From an uncultured Sphingomonadaceae bacterium (GTDB lineage Bacteria > Pseudomonadota > Alphaproteobacteria > Sphingomonadales > Sphingomonadaceae): a stretch of 64,000 bases of DNA. How positions within the stretch are numbered: position 1 is the stretch's first letter; every line of letters begins with the position of its first letter. The notes under the pieces are model-generated. The model was given only the letters and a program-made list of their open reading frames with translations. It was not told the origin of the DNA and did not search any database. Of the stretch, positions 7,603-16,175 are shown piece by piece. The DNA lies in contig CANMBD010000003.1 in NCBI GenBank assembly GCA_947495985.1, forward strand, positions 124,001-188,000, read 5' to 3'. The translations under genes and the position numbers were made by a program.

Positions 7603-9936
7603 TCAGTAGTCAAACGTCAACGTAGCGCCCAACCTACGGCGATTGCCAACTGTCGGAACGTAATCTGTAAAAAACGGAGTAGCGATGAAGAAGGCGTTGG
7701 ACACATATTTTTTGTCGAACAGGTTCTTGCCCCAAACTGAAAGCGACCAATTGTCACCGCGTACACCCAGACGGCCGTTTACTAAAGTTCTGGGTTCAAT
7801 TGTTGCAACATTGATCTCCGACACATATTGTTTCGACTGACCGGCGACATCGAGGCGGCTGAAAAAGTCGATATCATTGGTAATACCGGTGTCGAAAGAT
7901 GCGCCTACATTCCATTGAAATTTGGATGACCGCTGCAAGTCATTACCGCCAATTGATCCGTCCGTGGAGCAGACTGTACCGTCGCCGCACAAATTGGATC
8001 GCGTAATACGCGCTGAAATTACGTCATCATCATATGTGGCATCAATGTAGGCCAGACCGGCATTCACAACCAAACCGTCAATGACTTCGAAGGTACCTTC
8101 GACTTCAACACCCTTCGAAGAAGCTCCACCAATACTCTGGACGATATTTGGTGAGAAAAATGTGGCTCCCTCAGCCGCAACCTGCAGCTGCAGATTGCTC
8201 CAATCGATATAGAAGGCTGCCAGATTTAGTGTCCCGCGCCCACCCATAAAGCTGTTTTTCAGCCCTATTTCATAAGTCCAGTTGGTATCCGGGTCATAAA
8301 ACCGTTCATCATCCAACAAATCTCCATTGGTGGAGTTGATGCCGCCCGATTTAACGCCTCTTGCAATCGAGACATAAACAAGATTGTCATCCGTGACCTT
8401 ATAATCGATGCTGGCACGCGGTGTGAAATAGCTGTCCGAATATGTATAGGGTGAATTTACGCTTAAATCAGTGAGCACTTTCTCTTCATCCGTGTAACGC
8501 CCCTCTACTTCGATCGTCAGCCGTTCGTCGAGCAGGGGTACCGCAATGCGACCGAAAATGGCTTTAGTGTCGGTTTCGGTAAAGGCCGAAAACGGCGTCG
8601 CTCCCGCTGGAATTGCTATGAGCGGCGTCAGGTCCCTAAATGGTACCAGACCACCGGTTCCTAGTTCCAGATCTTCACCATTTTGAATGAAACCGCCGAT
8701 CATTGCATAGATGCCGCTGTCACCCGAATATTGAAGGCGCAATTCGTGGGAATCATAATTGAAGTCGCCAACCGGGTTGAAGGTAAATGCATTGCCGGTT
8801 GCCCCGCCAAACACCGTGGGCACCAGTGCATCTCGATCACTTCCACCAGCAGAGAACACGTCACCCTCGGAATGCCCGTACAAGTAGTTTGCACTAATCT
8901 GGTCGGTCAGTTGCGCAGCCACATTTACACGGACCATACTGGATTCTGAATCCAGTCCATAAGTCCGTGGATCAATCACAAAACCTTCTGTACCGCTTGC
9001 ACCTGGAATGGGTGTACTAGGAAGTTCACCGCAAAAAAGTTGATTAGAATCGGGGACACCAAACCCACCAAACGCTCCGCCTAGGCTGCAATTAAAGTCG
9101 CCCGCGCCCCTCGATAGACGATATTGCGCACGAGTTTCGGAGTCGGTTTTGAAGTTATAATAGTCGAAATCAATAGTCAGCGCATTAACCGGCTTCAAAC
9201 TCGCGCCGACCTGTACCATCGATTTTTCGAAACCGCCGATTTTTCCGCTTGTGCCAGGATCAAGACCGGCATCAGCATCGGGATGGTTATTCGTAAAATC
9301 TCCGTCAAATTCTGAATAGCCCAGTGCAAGTCGCATCGACAACACATCCTCAACTAGAGGTGCACTAATCTTTCCTGACAGGTCTAAGCCGCCATTCTCG
9401 GAGACTTCCAATTCAGCGCTAGCAGATATTTCCGTAAGACTGCGCGATGTCGATACATAATTGATCGCACCCATGAACGCATTCGCACCGTAAAGCGCAC
9501 TCTGCGGGCCCTTCACGACTTCGATGCGCTCGAGATTCATGGATCCGACATCAAAGGCATATCCGCGTGGAATGTAGATTCCATCGAGAAATACAGAAAC
9601 ATTCTGCTCCAAAGAAGTAATCGAAAATTGGGTCGCGCCGCGAATAGTCGGGGTACCAAAACCACCATTCGAGAAATCTTCAAAAACGAGGCCTGGGGTC
9701 TGCAAAGCGACATCTTCCAGTTCCGAAATAGATCGGTTCTGCAATTCCTCGGCATTGAAAGCCGTTATTGCTCCGGGAATATCCTGAAGACGCTCCTCGA
9801 CCTTCCGAGCGGTTACGATAATCATGTTTGATTCCGAAGCGCCTTCTTCTTCCTGTGCAAATGCAGTCGCGGCGGTAGCAATGGTCAGTGCTGAAGTGGC
9901 GCTGGTCGCAATCAGTTTGATAGTTAAATTGTTCAT
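7603..9936 (-). CDS. TonB-dependent outer-membrane receptor
   Basis: A 777-residue receptor that imports a ligand across the outer membrane using TonB-ExbBD energy. A cleavable signal peptide (MNNLTIKLIATSATSALTIATA, ending near AFAQ) is followed by a TonB-box-like MIIVTA, a plug domain (IPGAITAFNAEELQNRS, QTPGLVFEDFSNGG, RIEVVKGPQSALYGANAFMGAINYVS) and a 22-strand-type barrel ending in LTFDY. The start at 9936 is preferred over an in-frame one 75 bp earlier because AAGGGGG lies just upstream and the signal peptide begins there. It is preceded by operator site 3 and presumably imports the substrate of this regulon (inference). Confidence 0.93.
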   Translation of the reverse strand: MNNLTIKLIATSATSALTIATAATAFAQEEEGASESNMIIVTARKVEERLQDIPGAITAFNAEELQNRSISELEDVALQTPGLVFEDFSNGGFGTPTIRGATQFSITSLEQNVSVFLDGIYIPRGYAFDVGSMNLERIEVVKGPQSALYGANAFMGAINYVSTSRSLTEISASAELEVSENGGLDLSGKISAPLVEDVLSMRLALGYSEFDGDFTNNHPDADAGLDPGTSGKIGGFEKSMVQVGASLKPVNALTIDFDYYNFKTDSETRAQYRLSRGAGDFNCSLGGAFGGFGVPDSNQLFCGELPSTPIPGASGTEGFVIDPRTYGLDSESSMVRVNVAAQLTDQISANYLYGHSEGDVFSAGGSDRDALVPTVFGGATGNAFTFNPVGDFNYDSHELRLQYSGDSGIYAMIGGFIQNGEDLELGTGGLVPFRDLTPLIAIPAGATPFSAFTETDTKAIFGRIAVPLLDERLTIEVEGRYTDEEKVLTDLSVNSPYTYSDSYFTPRASIDYKVTDDNLVYVSIARGVKSGGINSTNGDLLDDERFYDPDTNWTYEIGLKNSFMGGRGTLNLAAFYIDWSNLQLQVAAEGATFFSPNIVQSIGGASSKGVEVEGTFEVIDGLVVNAGLAYIDATYDDDVISARITRSNLCGDGTVCSTDGSIGGNDLQRSSKFQWNVGASFDTGITNDIDFFSRLDVAGQSKQYVSEINVATIEPRTLVNGRLGVRGDNWSLSVWGKNLFDKKYVSNAFFIATPFFTDYVPTVGNRRRLGATLTFDY

Positions 9937-10056
9937 CACAATCCCCCTTGTCGGTTTTTCGAGGCGCGGCAGATTTTTTGGTTTTTGGTTGTCTGGAGCG
10001 GCCATGATCAATTCAGTCTATCGGGGGAGTGAAATTCGAGCAGTTCAAAAACCATT

Positions 10057-10075
10057 CTATCCATCATGCGGATAA
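10057..10075. promoter_or_regulatory. Putative IclR-type operator, site 3
   Basis: CTATCCA-TCATG-CGGATAA, two mismatches from the perfect element but with the same spacing. It lies between the serine hydrolase stop and the TonB receptor, about 120 bp upstream of the receptor start. Confidence 0.6.
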
Positions 10076-10106
10076 ACCCTCCGGGCTATCGTTCGATATG
10101 TTTCTG

Positions 10107-11300
10107 CTAAATCGCCGCAAGGAGAAGGTTTACTATAATTGAATCATCATAAGTCATACTCGCCTCGCCAACCCTCACAATTGTGAGGTTTTCTGAAGGA
10201 ATTATGTAGACTCGCTGACCACCAAAACCATCGAAGAAATAGACATCGGGCGCGAGATAGGCTTCAGAATGGGTTACGCCAAACGGGCTCTCCGGATCAT
10301 ATTTTCTGACATTCTGCCATGCCGCGCCGCGCCAGATATGCAGTCCATAAGCCGGATTGGCATCGCTTGGCTTCAGCATTTCGCTGATCCAGTTTTGGGG
10401 AACGATCTGCTTGGCCCCGACCTTGCCCCGATTGCGGATGAGTTCGCCCAACCGCGCCCAATCTCTCGCACTTGCTTGCAAGCCGGAATAAAAATGCGGT
10501 GATCCGCCCTTGCGGTCGAGCCACAGTGTCGCTTCACCATTGCCTAATCGACACCATAGGTTTTCCTGCATGAATTCTGCAAAACCGCCATTGCCTTGAC
10601 GGCGTAGAGAGCGGTCGATCGCGGCTCCGATCAACTGACTGTTCACATTGTTATATTGAAAAACAGCACCCGGTGTTCCTGACAAGTGATAGCCTAATGC
10701 AACGGCATTGATGTTTGTCGAGTATAGAAGCTTTTCAGTCTCTCCTCCAGGAACGCCGAATGGAAAGCGTTGGAGCCCGCTGCTCATCGTCAGTAGTTGC
10801 CTAATCGTAATCTGCCCGCGTGGAACATTGCGCCATTCGTCCAAGTAATTACCGATGGGATCGTCTATATTTTTGATGACGCCTTTTTCCAAAGCGATCC
10901 CTACCATCAGGCTGGTGACCGATTTCATCATTGAAAAGCTCTCGGTTCGCGACTGGACCGAGACGTTGTCGGCATAAGATTCGTAGATGAGTGCATCATG
11001 GTGGATCACCATCAGGGCGAGACCGCTTTGTGAATCCGAGTATTTCTGGGCTTGCTGGAGCGCAGATTGGAGTGTTGGACTTTCGATAGTTCGGGCCACA
11101 AATTCATTTTTACCTGAACAGCCCGGCAAAATTGCCGATGGCATATAGAGATCAATATCAAGAATGGATGCTCCGGCCATGGCCGCTGCTTTTGCTGCAA
11201 TGTCCCGCTCGGGAATAGGCTGGCTGGGTACATTCAAATTTGGACTGCAAGCGACGGTGCCGGTCAGCGCCAGTAGCATTATATATCTCAGATAAATCAT
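10107..11300 (-). CDS. Beta-lactamase-fold serine hydrolase, lipoprotein
   Basis: A 397-residue class C beta-lactamase/esterase family member. The N-terminus (MIYLRYIMLLALTGTVAC) is a lipoprotein signal with the lipobox Cys at residue 18, so it should sit on the periplasmic face of a membrane. The SxxK nucleophile motif is SMMK (Ser about 123) and the second motif is YNN. Family members hydrolyse esters, amides or lactones, or modify peptidoglycan. It is the last gene of a five-gene operon running from the cytochrome c gene at 15989, 7 bp after the alpha/beta hydrolase. A relative of the same architecture closes the opposite operon at 17797. Confidence 0.85.
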   Translation of the reverse strand: MIYLRYIMLLALTGTVACSPNLNVPSQPIPERDIAAKAAAMAGASILDIDLYMPSAILPGCSGKNEFVARTIESPTLQSALQQAQKYSDSQSGLALMVIHHDALIYESYADNVSVQSRTESFSMMKSVTSLMVGIALEKGVIKNIDDPIGNYLDEWRNVPRGQITIRQLLTMSSGLQRFPFGVPGGETEKLLYSTNINAVALGYHLSGTPGAVFQYNNVNSQLIGAAIDRSLRRQGNGGFAEFMQENLWCRLGNGEATLWLDRKGGSPHFYSGLQASARDWARLGELIRNRGKVGAKQIVPQNWISEMLKPSDANPAYGLHIWRGAAWQNVRKYDPESPFGVTHSEAYLAPDVYFFDGFGGQRVYIIPSENLTIVRVGEASMTYDDSIIVNLLLAAI

Positions 11301-11307
11301 CGAGCAT

Positions 11308-12300
11308 TCAATCCTTTATCAATTTTTCTCCAGAAATGGGTTCATCCAATGCACATTGTCGTGATTTGTCCATTGCAGCATCCAGAAAGGAGATAGTCGT
11401 CGCAACTGAACGTTCAAACAGCGCTTTGGTTTTTTTGGGAGCAGGCTTCTCTCGACCAATCATCCCACCAAAATAATGATCGACTCCTTCACCTACCCAT
11501 AGCCAACGCTGACCGGTTGGCGCGAAATCATAACTGTGTTTATGCTGTTTCCAGTCATCAACAAATCCAGTTAGAATATCGGCCGTGCCAGTTATCGTGA
11601 GACTGGGCACAAACATGCGTTCCCAACCATTTTTATCGATCAGATTTGGCGTGATACCGGGAGGCGAAAAAGCGATCACAGCTTTCACAGATGGGTTGCG
11701 GTTTAGCGGCGTTGGCAAAATAGCCCGCGCTCCTGCAGCGATTTGTGCGATCAATGCGCCATAGCTGTGGCCCATTGCAGCGATGTGTTCATAATCCAAT
11801 ATGATGCCGTGTTTTGCCGCTATATGAGCCAGTTCGGAATTTTGGGAGATGATGAAGGACATATCTTCGCCCCGGCTTTCCCAGATTTCGGTTTGAGACG
11901 GTCTTTCCTTCCTGTCCCAGTCTTCCGAGTCCAGATGCCGTGGTGCAAGAACGATGTAACCCGCCGCAGCGACCGGCTTGAGCAATGCATAATATCGATT
12001 TGGGCTGGCAAAAGCACCATGCGAGAAAATGATCAGCGGATATTCCCCGGGGGCATCGGGATGAACCATCTCCAACGGCAGAGTCCTGCCGTTCATAGTT
12101 TCCATTGTGATTTTTTTGATCCGGACGGCAGACTTGGCTGCGCCGCAGCAGTTCTGTGTCGTGCCGGACGTTTTACCAAATGCGCACGCCGGAAGTCCGA
12201 TGACTACAAAGACCATTACTAAAGTGAGAATAGTTTTGTGGAAATTGGTCGGCAAAGAAAAGGTCTTGATGGAAGCCCGAAAATTGGCTGCTTTTGACAC
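11308..12300 (-). CDS. Secreted alpha/beta hydrolase (dienelactone hydrolase / PAF-acetylhydrolase-like)
   Basis: An alpha/beta-hydrolase with the oxyanion segment IIFSHGAFASPNRYYALL and the nucleophile elbow GHSYGA. The C-terminal VGEGVDHYFGGM supplies the likely catalytic His. A hydrophobic segment ending in GLPAC looks like a lipoprotein or secretion signal. The start is uncertain: GTG at 12300, directly after the upstream stop, is used here; TTG at 12255 and ATG at 12216 would give tighter signal peptides. It probably hydrolyses an ester or lactone outside the cytoplasm. Fourth gene of the operon, between the methyltransferase and the serine hydrolase. Confidence 0.75.
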   Translation of the reverse strand: MSKAANFRASIKTFSLPTNFHKTILTLVMVFVVIGLPACAFGKTSGTTQNCCGAAKSAVRIKKITMETMNGRTLPLEMVHPDAPGEYPLIIFSHGAFASPNRYYALLKPVAAAGYIVLAPRHLDSEDWDRKERPSQTEIWESRGEDMSFIISQNSELAHIAAKHGIILDYEHIAAMGHSYGALIAQIAAGARAILPTPLNRNPSVKAVIAFSPPGITPNLIDKNGWERMFVPSLTITGTADILTGFVDDWKQHKHSYDFAPTGQRWLWVGEGVDHYFGGMIGREKPAPKKTKALFERSVATTISFLDAAMDKSRQCALDEPISGEKLIKD

Positions 12301-12301
12301 C

Positions 12302-13498
12302 TTACTTCCAGGCACCAAAAGCGTGCCAGGCAGCGGCGCGGCCATGATCCTCGGTCTCGCCTTCATCCGCGGTCGCCGGGAAAACCGACCGATCGACGAC
12401 GGCTTTTACATGAGCCTCAAACAGCCTTTCACGATCAAATCCGGCCCCGACCATGACTGCATTCAAATCGATTGCGTGCATGGATGACCAGAACGGTTCA
12501 TTATTGTTGAACGCATCCCAGTCCCGGATAAATTGTTCATAGAGCGGCATGGCATCCGTATAAGCGGGTTGCTCCAGATGGAACATCAGTCCGCCATCAC
12601 TCAGCACCCGATAACCTTCATTGATGATCTTTGGTAAAGCGGTGCCACTCGTTTCGTGCAAGAACATGGTCGTCTGTACCCAGTCGAAATAGCCATCGGC
12701 CCAACGCGATAGATTTTCGGCGTTGCTCTGGATGAACCGAATATTTTTCGCGCCAAGTGCTTGAGCCCGTGCATGTCCATAGCGCAAGACGGGAGCCGCC
12801 ACATCGATGGCAACAATTTCGGTGTCGGGAAAGGCTAGCGCCAGTGGAACGATATTATGACCAACAGTAACTCCGATATCCAAAATACGCTTAGGCACCC
12901 AACCAGGACGTTGTTGGTGAATCCATTCCACCAGCGCTTGACCGCCGCCGTCTGATAGCGCGCCGATCCCGCCTGCAGTTGTAGCAAAGATGCCGCAATC
13001 ATAGTTGGCGGCTGCCGAAATATCATTGTCGACTTCTTCGCCATGATAACTGCCTGGCATGCAGTGGATATCGACGGCCGCTTGATAACGCGGAATTTTG
13101 ACCGAGTTATCCAATTCAAGACGATCACTTTCCCGGTTCAGCCCCTCGGTTTTGGCTTTTAGTTCTTCAATCTGGCGAAGCACCAAAGCGCGCCCATTTT
13201 GCTGACGCATCTCCATCGAATTGCGCTTCAACGCTGACCAGAGCTGGTGCCATGGATCCTGATTCATCGCCTTGCGAATCTCGAACCGGTCTTTCGGTTC
13301 GCGTCCATGTTCCTTGATAAATTTGGGCAGAACGCGATTATCATAGGCACGCTTATTTCCTGGACCTAGGGCAGTCGCCATAAACCGATTAAAATTGGCC
13401 AGAAAATTGAACCGAGCGACCTCGTCATGCTTTGGCTGTGGAAACACTTCATGCTGGGTGACCGCTGTATAAGGCGGAGCTATATCTTCCCGTTTCAT
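12302..13498 (-). CDS. SAM-dependent class I methyltransferase, paralogue A
   Basis: A 398-residue protein. The N-terminal half is a helical region of unknown family with a signature (D)IHCMPGSYHGEE..NDI; the C-terminal half is a Rossmann methyltransferase with RILDIGVTVGHN (motif I, about residue 206), IVAIDVAAPVLRYG (motif II) and LHETSG. The closest visible relative is the divergently transcribed gene at 16176, which shares both halves and the CMPG signature. ATG at 13498 is chosen because it overlaps the MFS stop (ATGA) and follows AAGGAAG. Substrate unknown; the pair could act together as a heteromer (inference). Confidence 0.82.
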   Translation of the reverse strand: MKREDIAPPYTAVTQHEVFPQPKHDEVARFNFLANFNRFMATALGPGNKRAYDNRVLPKFIKEHGREPKDRFEIRKAMNQDPWHQLWSALKRNSMEMRQQNGRALVLRQIEELKAKTEGLNRESDRLELDNSVKIPRYQAAVDIHCMPGSYHGEEVDNDISAAANYDCGIFATTAGGIGALSDGGGQALVEWIHQQRPGWVPKRILDIGVTVGHNIVPLALAFPDTEIVAIDVAAPVLRYGHARAQALGAKNIRFIQSNAENLSRWADGYFDWVQTTMFLHETSGTALPKIINEGYRVLSDGGLMFHLEQPAYTDAMPLYEQFIRDWDAFNNNEPFWSSMHAIDLNAVMVGAGFDRERLFEAHVKAVVDRSVFPATADEGETEDHGRAAAWHAFGAWK

Positions 13499-14730
13499 GC
13501 AAAAGCTTCCTTCTTTTGACCCCAACTGGGATATCGACCCAATGTCAAAAGCAGGCTGCCCCCAATCGCAAATAACACCATCGCGACCATCAGCATATTG
13601 TCATAGCTGCCGGTCGTGTCTCTCGTATACCCATATAAAATGGGTGAGATGGACGAAAAAATCCCGAATGGCGCATAGAGAAAACCATAGATCCGGCCAT
13701 ATGCCTTCATGCCAAAATAGCGGGCCGCGAGATAGGATATGACATCGGATTCTGCGCCTGCAGCAAATCCAAGCATGAATGCGGCTGCGTAGATCAGCGG
13801 TGCCGAAGTTGTGGTTCCAAGCAATAGCCAGCATGCTATTACTGGTAACAACAACACCGGAAATGCTACCCCAGGTGCCCAGTAGCGATCAAATAATAGC
13901 CCCACTATAACCCGTCCGGCAAAGATACCGCTGGCAACGACGCCCATCACTATGGCTGCCTGTCCGGCGCTAAATCCATGTAGCTGAACCATCTGCGCCA
14001 TGTGAATATGTGCCCCGCCATAAGCCAGGGCAATGGCCACTACCGAGAGAAATAGAGCCCAGAACCGGTAGCCCCTGAAAACCTCGCCCAGCTTCAATCC
14101 TGCCAGTTCACCGCTGACATCCCGTATCGACGCTGGACGTTCTTCGGGCCTCGGATCGCGAAACAGAAAATAGGCCAAAGGCAATCCGACAAACAAGGGC
14201 AACATGGCCATGACAGGGAATACGAAGCGCCAGTTGCTGACCTCAATAACCGCATTGGCAATTTGCGGGACAATCAATCCGGCAATGCTGGTTCCAAGCA
14301 ACAATATTCCGAGTGCCAATCCCTTATGCTCAAAAAACCACATGTTGATCGTGCGGCTCCATGTCACCGGTGTAGAACCAATGCCGACAATCCCGATCAA
14401 CGCCCACATGGCGTAAAAGCCCCAAATGTTGGAAGGCGTAAAATAGAGTAATGAGAATGCAATGCCAAAACCTAATAACGAAAGCATTGCAACGGGCTTG
14501 ACGCCGTATTTGTCAGCCAGAGCGCCTACGGCTGGAGCGAGTAAAGCCCCTAATATGCCATAAATCGTGATGCCGATGCTGATCTCGAGAAAAGACCAGC
14601 CCATTGCATAGTGAATTGGCCCCAAAACTATCGGCAGGACATTAAACGGTATCGGCGAAGCCCCGGTTGCGACACCGATCACTCCGGAAAAAAGCGGCTT
14701 CCAGCCTTTTGAAAACTCGCCGCCGCTCAT
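13495..14730 (-). CDS. Major facilitator superfamily transporter
   Basis: A 411-residue MFS carrier with about 12 hydrophobic segments and the loop 2-3 motif region GALLAPAVGALADKYGVKP. It resembles the monocarboxylate/oxalate-formate antiporter-type group by overall layout (YGGAHIHMAQMVQLHGFS, AGAESDVISYLAARYFG). It should move a small organic acid across the inner membrane. ATGA overlaps join it to both the upstream cytochrome c gene and the downstream methyltransferase, so it is firmly part of this operon. Confidence 0.88.
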   Translation of the reverse strand: MSGGEFSKGWKPLFSGVIGVATGASPIPFNVLPIVLGPIHYAMGWSFLEISIGITIYGILGALLAPAVGALADKYGVKPVAMLSLLGFGIAFSLLYFTPSNIWGFYAMWALIGIVGIGSTPVTWSRTINMWFFEHKGLALGILLLGTSIAGLIVPQIANAVIEVSNWRFVFPVMAMLPLFVGLPLAYFLFRDPRPEERPASIRDVSGELAGLKLGEVFRGYRFWALFLSVVAIALAYGGAHIHMAQMVQLHGFSAGQAAIVMGVVASGIFAGRVIVGLLFDRYWAPGVAFPVLLLPVIACWLLLGTTTSAPLIYAAAFMLGFAAGAESDVISYLAARYFGMKAYGRIYGFLYAPFGIFSSISPILYGYTRDTTGSYDNMLMVAMVLFAIGGSLLLTLGRYPSWGQKKEAFA

Positions 14731-15989
14731 GATGCGGGAACGGTCTTGGCGGCACAGCCCATGGTTTCTTTTTTCAGGATATTAATCATTGCCTTGCGCC
14801 GTTCGGCATCCTGCTCATTTCCGGAAGACACAACCATCGTGGTACCTGGCGCGAACTTGTCCGGATCAGCAATCAGCCGATCCATTAACTCGTCGGTCCA
14901 GATCTCTCCGGCTTTGCCATGCGCAGCAAAATTTTTGGTATAGGTGAAATTGGGCACTTGCCCGACGGGTCGGCCGAAAATACCATAAAGATTAGGGCCC
15001 GCGAGATGCTTGCCGCCCTTGTTCATCGTATGACAAAAGCCGCACCATTTAAAATTTTCTTTCCGCACGTCCCGTTCTAACGGCGTTTCCGGGGTAACGT
15101 TTACGGTGATAACAGGATCATCATGCGAGGTGATTCCTTCAGCTGCCTCAACACGTTCGCCAATCTGGATCGGACTCACACGGAAAAGAGCGTAGGGACC
15201 GTAAAGGCCGGCTGCCATAAACAATGCAACAAATAGCGGTGCCAATATCGCAGCTCTTGCGATGGGCACTTGTTCTCGGCCCGACACTCCCGGCCATCTT
15301 TTGAGCAGTTTGGCCAAGCCCCAAGCAGCCAGACAGATCGCCAGAAAAATACCGACCGCCCGGGGCCCTGGTTCTGGTCCGCTAAAGGTCGCAGATGCAT
15401 AGATGGCCGATGCTGCGCCCAACAAAACATACAGACCGAAGCCAGGAACAAAAGCGGCGAACAATCCCTTGCCATAGCGGAATAGAAAATAGAGCGCCGT
15501 AAAAAGGCAGACGAGTTTCAGAACCAGTGAGGAGAAACCAATTCCCGAATGAAAATAACCTGTAAAGAGCCAAAGAGAGCGGTTTTCTTCTACCAGTGCC
15601 GGGAGAGGGGGCAATGGCCCAAAATGAATGGACAGACCATCGGCCCATCCGCTCAATGCACCTAAAAAAGGACCAATGACCAGAGCGGCAACACTGAACA
15701 ACGACAGGTTGATAGACCAGCGATTGGCTAGCGGTGAAAGAGCCGGATTGACCGGTATTTTTCGCCGTTTCCACCATTTGAGAAAGACCAGCAAGCTTAA
15801 GATACCAACAATGGTTCCAATGGAATAATGATAGCCCCGCATGGTTTCGCGGAACGGATCCGCCTTATCTGTTCGCGGCAAAACCGTTGTCGTAATGGTC
15901 AGAACAAAAAAGGCGATCGCCCAGACATAGCTCAGCCAGTTAGAACGCTCGAGCCATTGGGCAAATTTGGAGCCGTCGGATTGTGGCAT
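14727..15989 (-). CDS. Multi-spanning membrane protein with C-terminal cytochrome c domain
   Basis: A 420-residue protein. The first two thirds hold about seven hydrophobic segments (start WLSYVWAIAFFVLTITTTV, then YSIGTIVGILSLLVFLKW and others) with His residues that could ligate heme b. The last third is a periplasmic class I cytochrome c: CGFCH near residue 315, the NLYGIFGRPVG segment, and TTMVVSS for the axial Met. The combination suggests electron transfer from a membrane redox step to a soluble acceptor. Start at 15989 because GGGAA lies just upstream. First gene of the five-gene operon starting at operator site 4. A cytochrome in a methyltransferase/hydrolase operon is unusual. Confidence 0.8.
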   Translation of the reverse strand: MPQSDGSKFAQWLERSNWLSYVWAIAFFVLTITTTVLPRTDKADPFRETMRGYHYSIGTIVGILSLLVFLKWWKRRKIPVNPALSPLANRWSINLSLFSVAALVIGPFLGALSGWADGLSIHFGPLPPLPALVEENRSLWLFTGYFHSGIGFSSLVLKLVCLFTALYFLFRYGKGLFAAFVPGFGLYVLLGAASAIYASATFSGPEPGPRAVGIFLAICLAAWGLAKLLKRWPGVSGREQVPIARAAILAPLFVALFMAAGLYGPYALFRVSPIQIGERVEAAEGITSHDDPVITVNVTPETPLERDVRKENFKWCGFCHTMNKGGKHLAGPNLYGIFGRPVGQVPNFTYTKNFAAHGKAGEIWTDELMDRLIADPDKFAPGTTMVVSSGNEQDAERRKAMINILKKETMGCAAKTVPAS

Positions 15990-16056
15990 TGAGTTCCCTT
16001 TTTTTGCACAATCAAAACGCATGATAAATCGGCTGGGACCAACCACGCTGTCTCAA

Positions 16057-16075
16057 GTATCCGCTTGGCGGATAG
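16057..16075. promoter_or_regulatory. Putative IclR-type operator, site 4 (bidirectional)
   Basis: GTATCCG-CTTGG-CGGATAG, an inverted repeat with one mismatch and the 5-bp spacer. It lies in the 186-bp divergent gap between the cytochrome c operon (start 15989, minus) and the second methyltransferase operon (start 16176, plus), and so could control both. Confidence 0.7.
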
Positions 16076-16175
16076 TCAAAATAGCTATGAGACGATTGGC
16101 CAGGCTGCGTCTATTATCATTCTCGACGGTAGCTTGTGCATTTCCAGCAGATCAGAACAGCAAGAGGCGGTACGT

